Below, one piece after another: positions 1 through 6,823 of a stretch of 15,731 bases of DNA. Source of the DNA: an uncultured Porphyromonadaceae bacterium (GTDB taxonomy: Bacteria > Bacteroidota > Bacteroidia > Bacteroidales > Muribaculaceae). Below the pieces are notes generated by a model, which did not search any database, had not been told where the DNA came from, and saw only the letters and a list, made by a program, of their open reading frames with translations. How positions within the stretch are numbered: position 1 is the stretch's first letter; each line of letters opens with the position of its first letter. Made by a program: the position numbers and the translations under genes. The DNA is taken from contig UQLL01000034.1 in NCBI GenBank assembly GCA_900541835.1, positions 1 to 15,731 on the forward strand. Reading direction: 5' to 3'.

Positions 1-284
1 TAGCGGCGGCGACCGGACGCCCGCCAGTAGAAGCCGACGATATTGGCGACGATGAACTCCTGCCACGGCTCCGGCTCGAAATTCATACCGAAAAACTCCG
101 ACTTGTAGTGCTTCAAGGCCCTGACGACGGTCAGGCACCGCTCCACCGCGCGCGGCCGGAACTCCAGCTCCTCGCGCTCCAGGTCTGCCAGGAAACGCCG
201 GCAGGCGCAGCGCATGAGATCCCCGGCCTCCGCATCGGCGGCCGTGCGCTTCGCATATTCCATATACCGGGGAGTGCCTGCCAT
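1..284 (-). CDS. terL: Terminase large subunit, N-terminal 94 codons (runs off the window edge)
   Basis: This is the start of the phage DNA-packaging motor, the ATPase/nuclease that cuts concatemers and pumps DNA into the procapsid. Only the N-terminus is visible. The segment 'RAVERCLTVVRALKHYKSEFF' (about residues 46-66, quoted here in two parts: RAVERCLTVV then RALKHYKSEFF) followed by 'EPWQEFIVANIVGFYW' is the characteristic opening of the HK97-type TerL family just ahead of the Walker A region, which is off the edge. The start is fixed because an in-frame TAA lies two codons upstream of the ATG at 284. It follows the small terminase gene after a 117-base gap and is the last gene of the packaging block visible here. 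The family call rests on the PWQEF-type motif and context. Confidence 0.85.
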   Translation of the reverse strand, partial: MAGTPRYMEYAKRTAADAEAGDLMRCACRRFLADLEREELEFRPRAVERCLTVVRALKHYKSEFFGMNFEPEPWQEFIVANIVGFYWRASGRRR

Positions 285-401
285 CGCAACTTACAGCCCA
301 AAAGATAGCAGGCGGGCACCGCCATCCCGGCGACGCCCTCCACACAAAACCAACCGGGTAAAGCAGAATACCCCTGAAAAGCGAAAAAAAAGAAAGAGAA
401 G

Positions 402-794
402 TCAGTCAGCCACTTCGCGGCTCAGACTCGAGAGCAGGAAGTCTCCGCCGTCCTCGCCGCCTATATCCTCCAGGCGCTTAAGCGAAGCGCGCGCCTTGGA
501 CGTCAACCCGTATTCCCGGAGTAATTTCGTGAGCTGGGTCTGCGTCTGCATGACAATGGAGAAAGCGGCGGATGGCACGGCCACGCCCTGCTTGTTGACA
601 TCAAACATGCCGGTCTCGCGCATTTCCGCATGCGCGGCGAGCATTGCGTCGTAGCTCATGCAGATCATTGTCAGGCCACCCTCGTCCGCCCCCTCGAGCA
701 GATCGAGGGTCTTGAGCTGCGTCGTTATCTGCCGCATATACGCCGCAGTTTCGGGCCGCGCCCATTCAGGTATCTTAAAAGTCCGTCGTGCCAT
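402..794 (-). CDS. terS: Phage terminase small subunit, P27 family
   Basis: A 130-residue protein that should recognise phage DNA for packaging and load the large subunit. It has the features I associate with P27-family small terminases: helical throughout, an 'LKTLDLL...D..GLTMICMSYD' N-terminal segment, and the C-terminal 'LLREYGLTSKARASLKRL' signature (residues about 91-108). It overlaps the upstream HNH gene by 20 bases, suggesting translational coupling, and precedes the large terminase, the canonical HNH-TerS-TerL order. Nothing appears truncated. Exact DNA specificity cannot be read from the sequence. Confidence 0.85.
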   Translation of the reverse strand: MARRTFKIPEWARPETAAYMRQITTQLKTLDLLEGADEGGLTMICMSYDAMLAAHAEMRETGMFDVNKQGVAVPSAAFSIVMQTQTQLTKLLREYGLTSKARASLKRLEDIGGEDGGDFLLSSLSREVAD

Positions 795-1209
795 CTCTCA
801 AAAGTTCAGCTATAATCTCACCTAATTCCTCCATGCCCGCCCCGGCATGGAGAGCGTCGAGCACCCTCCACAGCCGCCCCTCGTCGATGCCGCGCAGCCC
901 CTGCTCGTGGATCAGCCTGTGGCAGCGGCGGCACAGGGGCGCCACATTGTCCGGGGCGTACGCCAGGTCGGCGCGCTGCGTCTCGTCCATGCCGCTGAGT
1001 ATCGGCGTCAGGTGGTGCACCTCCTCGGCCGGCGTCAGCCTACGGCCCGCGACCCGGCACAGGCAGGCCACACAGTAGGGCATCCGATCCATGGTCGAGG
1101 CGCGCAGATGCCTCCACGCCGCCTTGTTATACAGCCGGGCGGCTATCTTTTTCCGCTCGTCCCGGCGCCGGGAGCGCCGAGGCTTAGGCGCTTTCTTCAA
1201 CCAGGGCAT
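775..1209 (-). CDS. HNH homing-type endonuclease of the packaging module
   Basis: A 144-residue HNH nuclease. The N-terminus is strongly basic (residues 5-25), followed by 'LYNKAAWRHLRAS', then the zinc-binding and catalytic core: C46xxC49, the catalytic HH at 65-66 ('EVHHLTPI'), N88 ('DNVAPLC') and C93xxC96H...H101. This is the small phage HNH type that sits next to terminase genes and, in phages such as HK97 and phi12, is needed for terminase nicking activity. I chose the ATG at 1209; an upstream TTG at 1224 would overlap the stop of the previous gene, whereas the ATG gives a five-base gap. It overlaps the small-terminase start. Confidence 0.9.
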   Translation of the reverse strand: MPWLKKAPKPRRSRRRDERKKIAARLYNKAAWRHLRASTMDRMPYCVACLCRVAGRRLTPAEEVHHLTPILSGMDETQRADLAYAPDNVAPLCRRCHRLIHEQGLRGIDEGRLWRVLDALHAGAGMEELGEIIAELLRDGTTDF

Positions 1210-1214
1210 AGATC

Positions 1215-1514
1215 TCAGATGCAAGAGAGCGGCAGGTCGTCCGCATAGTTCCTGGCAAAGGCCATCTGCCTGGCCATTTTGTGATACTCCGCCACAAACT
1301 GATCCACAAAATCCCGGCGACCGTCATAGACCGCGGTCATCCTCAAGAACGTATCGTGCAGCAGGTCCTCGCTGATGGCCCCGAGGCGTGCGCGTATCTC
1401 CGGCAGCCTTGCCCGGAACAGCGCCGCCGCCTCCGGGTTGTTCCGGCTGCGGTTTATCGCCGCCTGCTCCCGGTGCCAGCGGTTATAATTCTTCTTCGTC
1501 CGGTTTTTCCCCAT
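1215..1514 (-). CDS. Unknown phage protein with a sigma-region-2-like segment
   Basis: A 99-residue basic protein I do not recognise with certainty. The middle, 'ISEDLLHDTFLRMTAVYDG' (residues about 46-64), closely resembles region 2.2 of ECF sigma factors, the helix that docks on the RNA polymerase beta' clamp; the following 'FVDQFVAEYHKMARQMAF' could be the next helix. There is no region 4, so it is not a complete sigma factor. It lies between a small RHH-like protein and the HNH gene, under the promoter at 1678-1686, and overlaps the upstream gene by 32 bases. Its position at the head of the packaging block would fit a regulator of late genes, but that is inference. Confidence 0.75.
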   Translation of the reverse strand: MGKNRTKKNYNRWHREQAAINRSRNNPEAAALFRARLPEIRARLGAISEDLLHDTFLRMTAVYDGRRDFVDQFVAEYHKMARQMAFARNYADDLPLSCI

Positions 1515-1656
1515 ACTTCGCCCTCATCATGAACAGCAGCGCCGCGCGGATGACCGTCTGGCGGGACACGCCGCCCACGGCCAGCTCCCGGACGAACATT
1601 TCCTGCTCGCCGGTCAACCGGACAAACACCCCGCTGCCATACCGCTTGCTTGCCAT
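1483..1656 (-). CDS. Small ribbon-helix-helix-like protein
   Basis: A 57-residue protein. The pattern 'GVFVRLTGEQEMFVREL' (a beta strand then a helix, residues 8-24) followed by 'VSRQTVIRAALLFMM' (turn and second helix) fits a CopG/Arc-type ribbon-helix-helix fold, which binds DNA as a dimer through the strand. The ATG at 1656 is preferred over one at 1710 because it lies just downstream of the promoter at 1678-1686; the longer version would start upstream of the transcript. It is the first gene of the packaging transcript and overlaps the next gene by 32 bases. The RHH assignment is by pattern only. Confidence 0.65.
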   Translation of the reverse strand: MASKRYGSGVFVRLTGEQEMFVRELAVGGVSRQTVIRAALLFMMRAKYGEKPDEEEL

Positions 1657-1665
1657 TTTTTCGAT

Positions 1666-1711
1666 CCACAATTTTCCGCAAAGATACAAAAAAATTCGCT
1701 TAAATGCCAAT
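1666..1711 (-). promoter_or_regulatory. Promoter of the packaging block
   Basis: Minus-strand TATCTTTG (1686-1679) matches the Bacteroidota -7 consensus TAnnTTTG exactly; a TTG lies 21 bases upstream (about 1710-1708). Transcription would begin about 1672, a few bases ahead of the ATG at 1656. A terminator immediately upstream (1724-1755) makes this the only evident source of transcripts for the terminase genes. Confidence 0.75.
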
Positions 1712-1721
1712 CATATCCAGG

Positions 1722-1755
1722 CTAAAAAAGAGGTGCCCCTGCAACAAGGACACCT
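1722..1755 (-). terminator. Intrinsic terminator closing the replication operon
   Basis: On the minus strand an 8-bp stem, AGGTGTCC (1755-1748) with GGGCACCT (1738-1731, one G-T pair), encloses a 9-base loop and is followed by CTTTTTTAG. It lies 90 bases downstream of the DUF5053 stop and just upstream of the packaging promoter. Confidence 0.8.
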
Positions 1756-1845
1756 CCACAGCCGACGCCTGCTCTCGCTGTCAGACGAAGTTATTCTTTA
1801 TTTACCGCAGGCAATCGGCTAAATCCTGGAGCTCGATGGCGATTG

Positions 1846-2067
1846 TCAGAGTCTGTCCGCAGCCTCGTTCAGGCGATCTGCCATGTCATGCAAAGCCGCC
1901 CGTAGAGTCTCTTTCTGCGCCTCGGTGAACTCGCACTTGTTACCGTTGCCGTCATAGCCGTTCAGCCGCTGGTATATCCATCCGCGGGAAAATCCAAAAT
2001 ACTCTTTGGAGATATTTCCCCATTTCAGCAGCGCCACAACGCCGCCAAGCTCTTGTACTGTTGCCAT
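1846..2067 (-). CDS. DUF5053-type small protein
   Basis: A 73-residue protein resembling DUF5053, a family seen in Bacteroidales phages and mobile elements: an aliphatic segment, then 'ISKEYFGFSRGWIYQRLNG' (about residues 19-37), then a helical C-terminus 'FTEAQKETLRAALHDMADRL'. The 'FGFSRGWIYQRLNG' core reads like a winged or simple HTH recognition segment, so DNA binding is plausible but not shown. It has its own promoter at 2096-2126 and a terminator after it, so it can be expressed separately from the helicase gene upstream. Function unknown. Confidence 0.8.
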   Translation of the reverse strand: MATVQELGGVVALLKWGNISKEYFGFSRGWIYQRLNGYDGNGNKCEFTEAQKETLRAALHDMADRLNEAADRL

Positions 2068-2084
2068 GGATCGATTATGCTGTT

Positions 2085-2126
2085 TTTTGACACTGCAAAG
2101 TTAGTAATATTTTTCATACTACGCAA
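2085..2126 (-). promoter_or_regulatory. Promoter of the DUF5053 gene
   Basis: Minus-strand TAACTTTG (2103-2096) with TTG (2126-2124) exactly 20 bases upstream, in an AT-rich gap between the helicase stop (2146) and the ATG at 2067. Both elements match the Bacteroidota consensus. Confidence 0.8.
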
Positions 2127-2145
2127 GTTTTTCCTCGAAAAATTT

Positions 2146-3537
2146 TCACTCGCCGTCCATGTCGGCCCGCAGCCCCTCGAGCAGGGCATCCTGCACGGCC
2201 CGCTTGCCGGTCAGGGCCTCGGCCACGCGCTCGTCCACCGTCCCGGCGGCCAGCAGGCGGTAGACCTGCACCGGGCGGCGCTGCCCCTGGCGGTGCAGGC
2301 GCGCGTTGGCCTGCTGGTACAGCTCCAGGTTCCAGCCAAGCCCGAACCACACTATGTAATGGCCCCCCTGCTGCATGTTCAGCCCGTAGGCCGTGGAGGC
2401 CGGATGCGCCAGCAGCACGTCCACGTCGCCCGCGTTCCACGCCTCCAGGTCGGCCGCCTTCTCGTAGCGGCGCACCCGCAGCCTCTTTTTGGCCAGCCTG
2501 GCGGCGATGCGCTCCACATCGTGCTTGTACTGGTAGAACACCAGCACCGGGCTCTGCGCCTGCTCCACAATCTCCTCCAGCATGTCGAGCTTGGCCGCGT
2601 GCACCGGCTGCGCCGTCCCGGCGTCGTCGTAGACGGCCCCGTTGGCATACTGGGCCAGCTTGCCCAGCAGGACGCCCGCGGAGGACGCCGCGACGCTGCC
2701 GTCGGCCTCCTTTCCCTCCCTCGCGAAGAACGCCAGCACCATGTCCCGCTCGAAGCGCCGGTACCCCTCCATGGCCCCCGGCGGCAGCTCCACCCGCACG
2801 TCGTGCACAATCAGCGGCGGCAGCTCCAGGTAGTCGCACGCCTGCATCGACAGGCAGATGTCGCCGATCTTGTGCTCTATCGCCTCGCGCGCCCCGGCCT
2901 TGGGCCGCAGGTTCAGGATCATGTGGTTGTGCTCGTAATAGTCGAAGTAGGCGTCGCGCCAGCGGGTCACCGACGTCCCGAGCCGCTCCCCGCCGTCGAG
3001 GCAGTAGACCTGTGCCCAGAGGTCGAACAGGCCATTGGGCGCCGGAGTGCCGGTCAGCCCGATCACCCTCCTGTAGCAGCGGCGCGTGCGCTTCACGGCC
3101 TTCCAGCGCAGCGAGCGGTGGTTCTTGAAGCGTGTCAGCTCGTCGAGCACCAGGCAGTCGAAGGGCATGCGGGCGCGATACAGCTCCGCCAGCCACACGA
3201 AATTGTCCACCCCCACCACATACACGTCCGCATCCCTTTCGAGGGCCCTGAGGCGTTTCCCGGCGTCCCCGGCCACCACGCTCACGCGCATCCCGGCCAG
3301 GTGCCTCCATTTGGCCGCCTCCGCGCCCCAGGTCGATTCGGCCACCGTCTTGGGGGCCACCACCAGGGTGCGGCCTATCTCGCACCAGTCCTGGAGCCTC
3401 TGCAGCGCCGTCAGCGTCACCACCGTCTTGCCCAGGCCCATGTCGAGCAGCAGCCCGCAGGCCGGGTGGTCCACTATCCACTCTATGGCCCTCCGCTGGT
3501 ACGGGTGGGGCCGGAACTCCGTCACTCCCCCAGCCAT
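2146..3537 (-). CDS. SNF2-type phage helicase (DEAD-like superfamily 2)
   Basis: A 463-residue ATP-dependent DNA translocase/helicase. Motif I DMGLGKT is at 32-38, motif Ia 'LVVAPKTV' at 58-65, motif II 'LVLDELTRFKN' at 129-139 (the acidic pair D132 E133), motif III 'LTGTPAPN' at 161-168, and motif VI 'QANARLHRQGQRRPV' at 409-423 with the expected arginines. The compact SNF2 core without accessory domains is typical of phage replication modules, where it is usually paired with a VRR-NUC gene, as here. The start chosen is the ATG at 3537, giving a 16-base overlap with the VRR-NUC gene; longer in-frame readings only run through that gene in the wrong frame. It probably remodels DNA at the fork or acts with the neighbouring nuclease. 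Confidence 0.92.
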   Translation of the reverse strand: MAGGVTEFRPHPYQRRAIEWIVDHPACGLLLDMGLGKTVVTLTALQRLQDWCEIGRTLVVAPKTVAESTWGAEAAKWRHLAGMRVSVVAGDAGKRLRALERDADVYVVGVDNFVWLAELYRARMPFDCLVLDELTRFKNHRSLRWKAVKRTRRCYRRVIGLTGTPAPNGLFDLWAQVYCLDGGERLGTSVTRWRDAYFDYYEHNHMILNLRPKAGAREAIEHKIGDICLSMQACDYLELPPLIVHDVRVELPPGAMEGYRRFERDMVLAFFAREGKEADGSVAASSAGVLLGKLAQYANGAVYDDAGTAQPVHAAKLDMLEEIVEQAQSPVLVFYQYKHDVERIAARLAKKRLRVRRYEKAADLEAWNAGDVDVLLAHPASTAYGLNMQQGGHYIVWFGLGWNLELYQQANARLHRQGQRRPVQVYRLLAAGTVDERVAEALTGKRAVQDALLEGLRADMDGE

Positions 3538-3836
3538 AGCAGCAGCTCCTCGATGCTTCCGACACTGTCCACCACGTGCACCACGTGCCCCATCCGCCGA
3601 AGCTCCGCGTGGCGGTGGTGCTGCATGGCCGTCGGCCTGCGCCCCCGGCTCTTCACCTCGACCCATGCCACCCGGCCGCCCGGCAGCAGGACCAGCCGGT
3701 CCGGGTAGCCGGTCATCTGCGTGTTGGAATATTTCAGGCACAGCCAGCCGCGCTTCTTGCACTCGCCTGCCAGCCTCCGCTCCAGGGCCTTCTCCGATTC
3801 CTCGGCGTGGCCCGCAATTTTGTCTTTTACGCTCAT
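3522..3836 (-). CDS. VRR-NUC domain nuclease
   Basis: A 104-residue stand-alone VRR-NUC protein, a PD-(D/E)xK-type nuclease related to the catalytic domain of FAN1. Visible motifs: E18 in the first helix, 'GYPDRLVLLPGGRVAWVEVKS' (residues 43-63, written here as GYPDRLVLLP then GGRVAWVEVKS) containing D46, E60 and K62, then Q72 and 'VHVVDSVGSIEELL'. Such single-domain forms are structure-specific nucleases (Holliday-junction-like substrates) in phages. I start at the ATG at 3836 because the upstream extension has no homology-like features. It is the first gene after the candidate origin and overlaps the helicase gene. Confidence 0.92.
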   Translation of the reverse strand: MSVKDKIAGHAEESEKALERRLAGECKKRGWLCLKYSNTQMTGYPDRLVLLPGGRVAWVEVKSRGRRPTAMQHHRHAELRRMGHVVHVVDSVGSIEELLLWLGE

Positions 3837-3899
3837 TTTTGTTCGATTTAGGGCTTGACACACATCCTCGCGTGCGCGTGAGTGCACTTGACGCGCAAA

Positions 3900-4142
3900 A
3901 ACGCGTATTTTTCGTATTTTTCCCTATATATTTTAATTAAAATGTTTTTACTAAAAATTTGTGTGCTAAGTGTGCCAAAGTAGTTAAGTAGTTGATATAT
4001 AGGGGCTACGTTGGCACACATGTTGGCACACAAGTCAAAAAGATGTGTGCCAAATCCAAAACTTGTGTGCCAGCGGTTTGGCACACATCTTTTGACTTGT
4101 GTGCCAAGTGTGCCAACTTGTGTGCCAACTTGTGTGCCAAAA
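3900..4142. other. Candidate replication origin: iteron array, large inverted repeat, AT-rich stretch
   Basis: The ~300-base gap between the nuclease and primase genes holds no convincing gene. At 3961-4140 there are nine exact and two near copies of the 9-mer GTGTGCCAA: plus orientation at 3970, 4045, 4099, 4108, 4120 and 4132 (one-base variants at 3961 and 4065), and reverse orientation at 4011, 4023 and 4078, several spaced exactly 12. Next to them is an AT-rich run (3904-3960) that begins with two abutting copies of CGTATTTTT. Iterons plus an AT-rich unwinding element beside a primase-helicase is the usual anatomy of a phage or plasmid origin. Function is inferred; an operator array or packaging site is the alternative. 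Confidence 0.65.
4023..4107. repeat. Near-perfect 31/32-base inverted repeat inside the iteron array
   Basis: The left arm 4023-4054 and right arm 4077-4107 are reverse complements apart from one extra A in the A-run of the left arm. Each arm itself has an inverted pair of iterons at its ends, so the unit is a palindrome of palindromes, with a 22-base centre that carries one variant iteron. It could form a cruciform or present a symmetric initiator platform. Confidence 0.9.
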
Positions 4143-6563
4143 TCAATCGTCATTTTCGGTCTCATTTTCGGGTCGTTCATAGGCTCTCAGGCGGGTGCCG
4201 TAAGCCTTCTCGGCGTGCCGGGACGTCGTCACCTCCTTCCATCCCCATTCCTTGAAGATGCGGTTGACCTCGTGGGTCTTCTGGCGCATCCTGTCGTTGT
4301 CGCGACGCCAGCCGTAATACTCCATCAGGAACTCGCGGGCCGAGACCACGTCGCGCCGCACCGTGCCAACGGCCTTGAGCATCGTGTCGTCCGTCCACCA
4401 GCTCCGGCGGCTCTCGAAGCTCCGCTCCTCCCAGTCGGCGGGCACCGGGGTGTCGCAGAAGACGCGCAGGTCCTCGCGCATCGGGTCGTCGCTCCCGGCG
4501 TTGTACTCCTGCTGGAGCTTCCGCGCCCGGGCCTCCAGGCGCTCGTCGAGGTACAGGTTGAAATTCTCGTCGCGGGCATAGTGCAGCGCCTCGGCCCACA
4601 GGATGTCGCGAGCCTCGGCCACCTGCCTCATGCTGTCGGCCACCGACGGCGCCCGCCGCAGCGACGGATCTATCGGCACTATCAGGAAGCGCCGGTTGCC
4701 GAACTCGCCCCGCAGCAGCTTCGGGTCGTTGCTGGTGCCGAAGAAGACTATGTGCCGCGGGCGGCTCACCACGCGCCGCCCGTAGGCGGGACGCATCATG
4801 TCGTCGGTGCGCGAGATGAAGGCCTTGACCTGCTCCACCTCCACCTTCTTCATCGCCGCGAACTCGGCCAGCTCGCACAGCCACGCGTGCTGCAGCTGCT
4901 CCACGGCGCTCTTGGAGTCCAGCGTGTTGAGGGAGTCGGTGAACCAGGCGCCACCCATCGCCTTGATCAGCGACGACTTGCCCGTTCCCTCCGGCCCCAC
5001 CAGCGTCAGGCAGTAGTCGTACTTGCAGCCGGGTTCCAGGATGCGCCGCACGGCCGCGGCGAAGTGCATCCTGGTGACCGTGCGGGTAAGCTCCGTGTCG
5101 GGCGAGCCCACGGCGCGGATGATCAGCCGCTCCAGGCGCGGATGCCCGTCCCACGCCGGCAGCGAGTCGAAGTAGTCGAGCACCGGGTGCCGCCCGTGCC
5201 GCTGCGCCACGTTGCTCACCGCCGCCGCCAGCTTCGCCTGGTGCGAGATGCCGTAGACCTTCTCTGTCATCCCCCACAGCTGGGCGTCGTCGGCGTCCGT
5301 CCACTGCTCCCCCTGGCGCGGCCAGGGCATGTCCCCCTCCACGCAGATCTCGCCGGTGAAGCGGTTGTACCAGATCTTCCCCTTAAGGCGGCTGTCATTG
5401 TCCAGGATCAGCTCCAGGTTGGCGATGGTGGGCAGCAGGTCGCCGTTGCGGCGGGTGTCGAGCTCCTCCATCCACGCCGGGGCGCGCCCGTCGATCTCGT
5501 CGTCGTCGATACCGTAGAACTCCTCCCGCGCATCCTTGAAGCGGGCGAAGGCGCTCTCGGCCTTCACCTTCCGGTCGTTCATGGCCAGCTCCTCCATGCG
5601 CTTCCAGCTCTGCCTCTCGCCCATCGGCCTGTCGTCCGGCTCGTCGGCGCCGCCGCAGCGGTGTATGCGCACCAGGTCGAAGGCGTTGCAGAGCCGCCCG
5701 GCGGCGGGGTCGGTTGCGTTGTTGGCGTAGGCGAACTTCCCGTCGTAGCACACCAGGCCGCCGCTCACGTGGCCCGCCGTGTAGGTGTAGCGCCCCGCCT
5801 TGCGCGTCGGCTCGTAGACGTCGCCCAGGTAGGCCTCTATGGCCTCCTCGATGGAGTAGGTGCGGCAAAAGGCGCCGACCAGGCCCTTCTTCTGGATCGG
5901 GTCGCCGGCCTTGTCGCGCATCCGCCGCACCACCCGCGCCTGCCTGGACGACGTCGGCCACGCCGACGCGTCGCGCCAGTCGGTGTACGTGGCCAGCACC
6001 GCGTCGGCGTCCAGCGGGCTTCCCGCCTGTTCCCTGTAATAAAACTCGCCGTCCCGGGGCGTCGAGGGCCAGTAGAACAGGCGGGCCGGTTGATATGTCG
6101 TGTCGTCGAAGGCGTCCATGCCCACACGCTCCGCCACCCGCCGCGCCACCGGCTCGTACTCCTCCGGGCCGAGGTCCCGGCTCAGAGGCACCACCAGCCG
6201 CAGCCGGGGTTTCTGAGGCGTGTGGGAGTGGGTGGAGTAGCAGAGGGCGGCCACGCCAGGCCACGCCCCGCAGAATCTATCCCACGAGCCGGCTTCCGCG
6301 AAGTCCAGGTCGAGCGTCAGCACCGACCGGAGCGTCACGCTGGCCGCCTTGCGGACGCCGTCCCTCAGGTACCCGCCCACGAAGCCGCCCACGTCCTTGC
6401 GGGCGCCCTGCTGCTCGCGGGTCATCGCCTTGTACTCGGCCGCCGTCTCGCCCGTGCGGGCCGTCCGGGCGCAGCGCCCGGCCAGCTCCTCCCACGTCAT
6501 CTCCGTGTTCGTCCACTGCCGCGCCGTCCGGCTCGTCCCCGTAGCTATCTTGTATTTCTCCAT
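4143..6563 (-). CDS. Primase-SF3 helicase fusion, VapE-like replication protein
   Basis: An 806-residue two-enzyme replication protein. N-terminal half: an AEP-type primase, with metal-binding D85xD87 in 'LTLDLDFA', 'YSTHSHTPQKPRLRLVVPLS' (residues 109-128, containing the catalytic His region), and 'FDDTTYQPARLFYWPS' at 152-167. C-terminal half: a VapE/SF3 helicase, with Walker A GPEGTGKS at 523-530, Walker B 'WLCELAEF' at 561-568, sensor 'FFGTSND' at 607-613 and arginine finger in 'FGNRRF' at 621-626. It should prime and unwind at the origin, replacing separate DnaG/DnaB-like proteins. The candidate origin adjoins its 3' end. The start at 6563 has the common opening 'MEKYKIATGTS'. All catalytic residues appear intact. 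Confidence 0.93.
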   Translation of the reverse strand: MEKYKIATGTSRTARQWTNTEMTWEELAGRCARTARTGETAAEYKAMTREQQGARKDVGGFVGGYLRDGVRKAASVTLRSVLTLDLDFAEAGSWDRFCGAWPGVAALCYSTHSHTPQKPRLRLVVPLSRDLGPEEYEPVARRVAERVGMDAFDDTTYQPARLFYWPSTPRDGEFYYREQAGSPLDADAVLATYTDWRDASAWPTSSRQARVVRRMRDKAGDPIQKKGLVGAFCRTYSIEEAIEAYLGDVYEPTRKAGRYTYTAGHVSGGLVCYDGKFAYANNATDPAAGRLCNAFDLVRIHRCGGADEPDDRPMGERQSWKRMEELAMNDRKVKAESAFARFKDAREEFYGIDDDEIDGRAPAWMEELDTRRNGDLLPTIANLELILDNDSRLKGKIWYNRFTGEICVEGDMPWPRQGEQWTDADDAQLWGMTEKVYGISHQAKLAAAVSNVAQRHGRHPVLDYFDSLPAWDGHPRLERLIIRAVGSPDTELTRTVTRMHFAAAVRRILEPGCKYDYCLTLVGPEGTGKSSLIKAMGGAWFTDSLNTLDSKSAVEQLQHAWLCELAEFAAMKKVEVEQVKAFISRTDDMMRPAYGRRVVSRPRHIVFFGTSNDPKLLRGEFGNRRFLIVPIDPSLRRAPSVADSMRQVAEARDILWAEALHYARDENFNLYLDERLEARARKLQQEYNAGSDDPMREDLRVFCDTPVPADWEERSFESRRSWWTDDTMLKAVGTVRRDVVSAREFLMEYYGWRRDNDRMRQKTHEVNRIFKEWGWKEVTTSRHAEKAYGTRLRAYERPENETENDD

Positions 6564-6578
6564 TGCGCAAAAAAAATA

Positions 6579-6627
6579 TTAGCAAATAATCTTGAATTTA
6601 TTTTGCAGATTCAAGATTATTTGCTAA
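6579..6627. promoter_or_regulatory. 19-bp perfect inverted repeat, candidate operator
   Basis: Arms 6579-6597 and 6609-6627 are exact reverse complements (left arm TTAGCAAATAATCTTGAAT) around an 11-base centre. The right arm fills the gap between the -33 and -7 elements of the plus-strand promoter and includes its first bases, while the left arm lies 16 bases upstream of the primase ATG. A dimeric regulator here could control both directions. Confidence 0.75.
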
Positions 6628-6639
6628 CTTTGCAGTGTC
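6602..6639 (+). promoter_or_regulatory. Rightward promoter of the leader peptide/RHH unit
   Basis: TTTG at 6602-6605 and TAACTTTG at 6625-6632, 19 bases apart; expected start about 6639. It lies within the 19-bp inverted repeat. Confidence 0.75.
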
Positions 6640-6687
6640 AATCAAGGGAGATTGACGGGGCGAACGCTTCCGGCCTGAATTGGAAGC
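6637..6687 (+). promoter_or_regulatory. Structured 5' leader with two hairpins
   Basis: The start of the rightward transcript can form GTCAATC/GATTGAC (6637-6643 with 6650-6656, 6-base loop) and GCTTCC/GGAAGC (6666-6671 with 6682-6687). Both perfect stems precede the 22-codon ORF. A cis-regulatory role is only suggested. Confidence 0.45.
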
Positions 6688-6708
6688 CTAATCGAAAAAT
6701 CCGGCACA

Positions 6709-6777
6709 ATGAGAACAAAAATCGCAATCACGTTCAAAGTGTGCGGAATCAGAATAAAAATCGAAGTAAACTTCTGA
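6709..6777 (+). CDS. 22-codon leader peptide candidate
   Basis: ATG to TGA encoding MRTKIAITFKVCGIRIKIEVNF, too short for routine calling. It alternates basic and hydrophobic residues (KIAITFKV, GIRIKIEV), as an amphipathic beta strand would. The start has an A-rich context, and the stop lies two bases before a strong terminator stem, so translation would sit directly against the hairpin. It is either a leader peptide in an attenuator or a free bioactive peptide. No family is recognised. It is flanked by the promoter at 6602 and the RHH gene at 6855. Confidence 0.5.
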   Translation: MRTKIAITFKVCGIRIKIEVNF

Positions 6778-6779
6778 TT

Positions 6780-6822
6780 CCCGGCGGAAGGGACGGCAAC
6801 TCCTTCCGCCCACCGGGTTTTT
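6780..6822 (+). terminator. Intrinsic terminator/attenuator ahead of the RHH gene
   Basis: CCCGG plus CGGAAGG (6780-6791) pairs with CCTTCCG and CCGGG (6802-6808, 6813-6817; four-base bulge), followed directly by five T (6818-6822). It lies between the 22-codon ORF and the next gene on the same strand. Confidence 0.8.
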
Positions 6823-6823
6823 A

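Noticed and set aside
2053..3708. A 551-codon plus-strand open frame
   Set aside because: Antisense of the SNF2 helicase, rich in His/Arg/Pro/Gln as expected from such shadows; no family features.
4011..4086. Sigma-54 promoter, from TTGGCACA
   Set aside because: No TTGC/TTGCA element at the required spacing, and the motif is repeated many times in both directions.
3848..4180. A minus-strand frame with repeated GTQVGTQV, and the idea of a CRISPR array
   Set aside because: The peptide repeats are only the iterons translated. Repeats are 9 bases and occur in both orientations with 0-3-base gaps in part, unlike CRISPR repeats and spacers.
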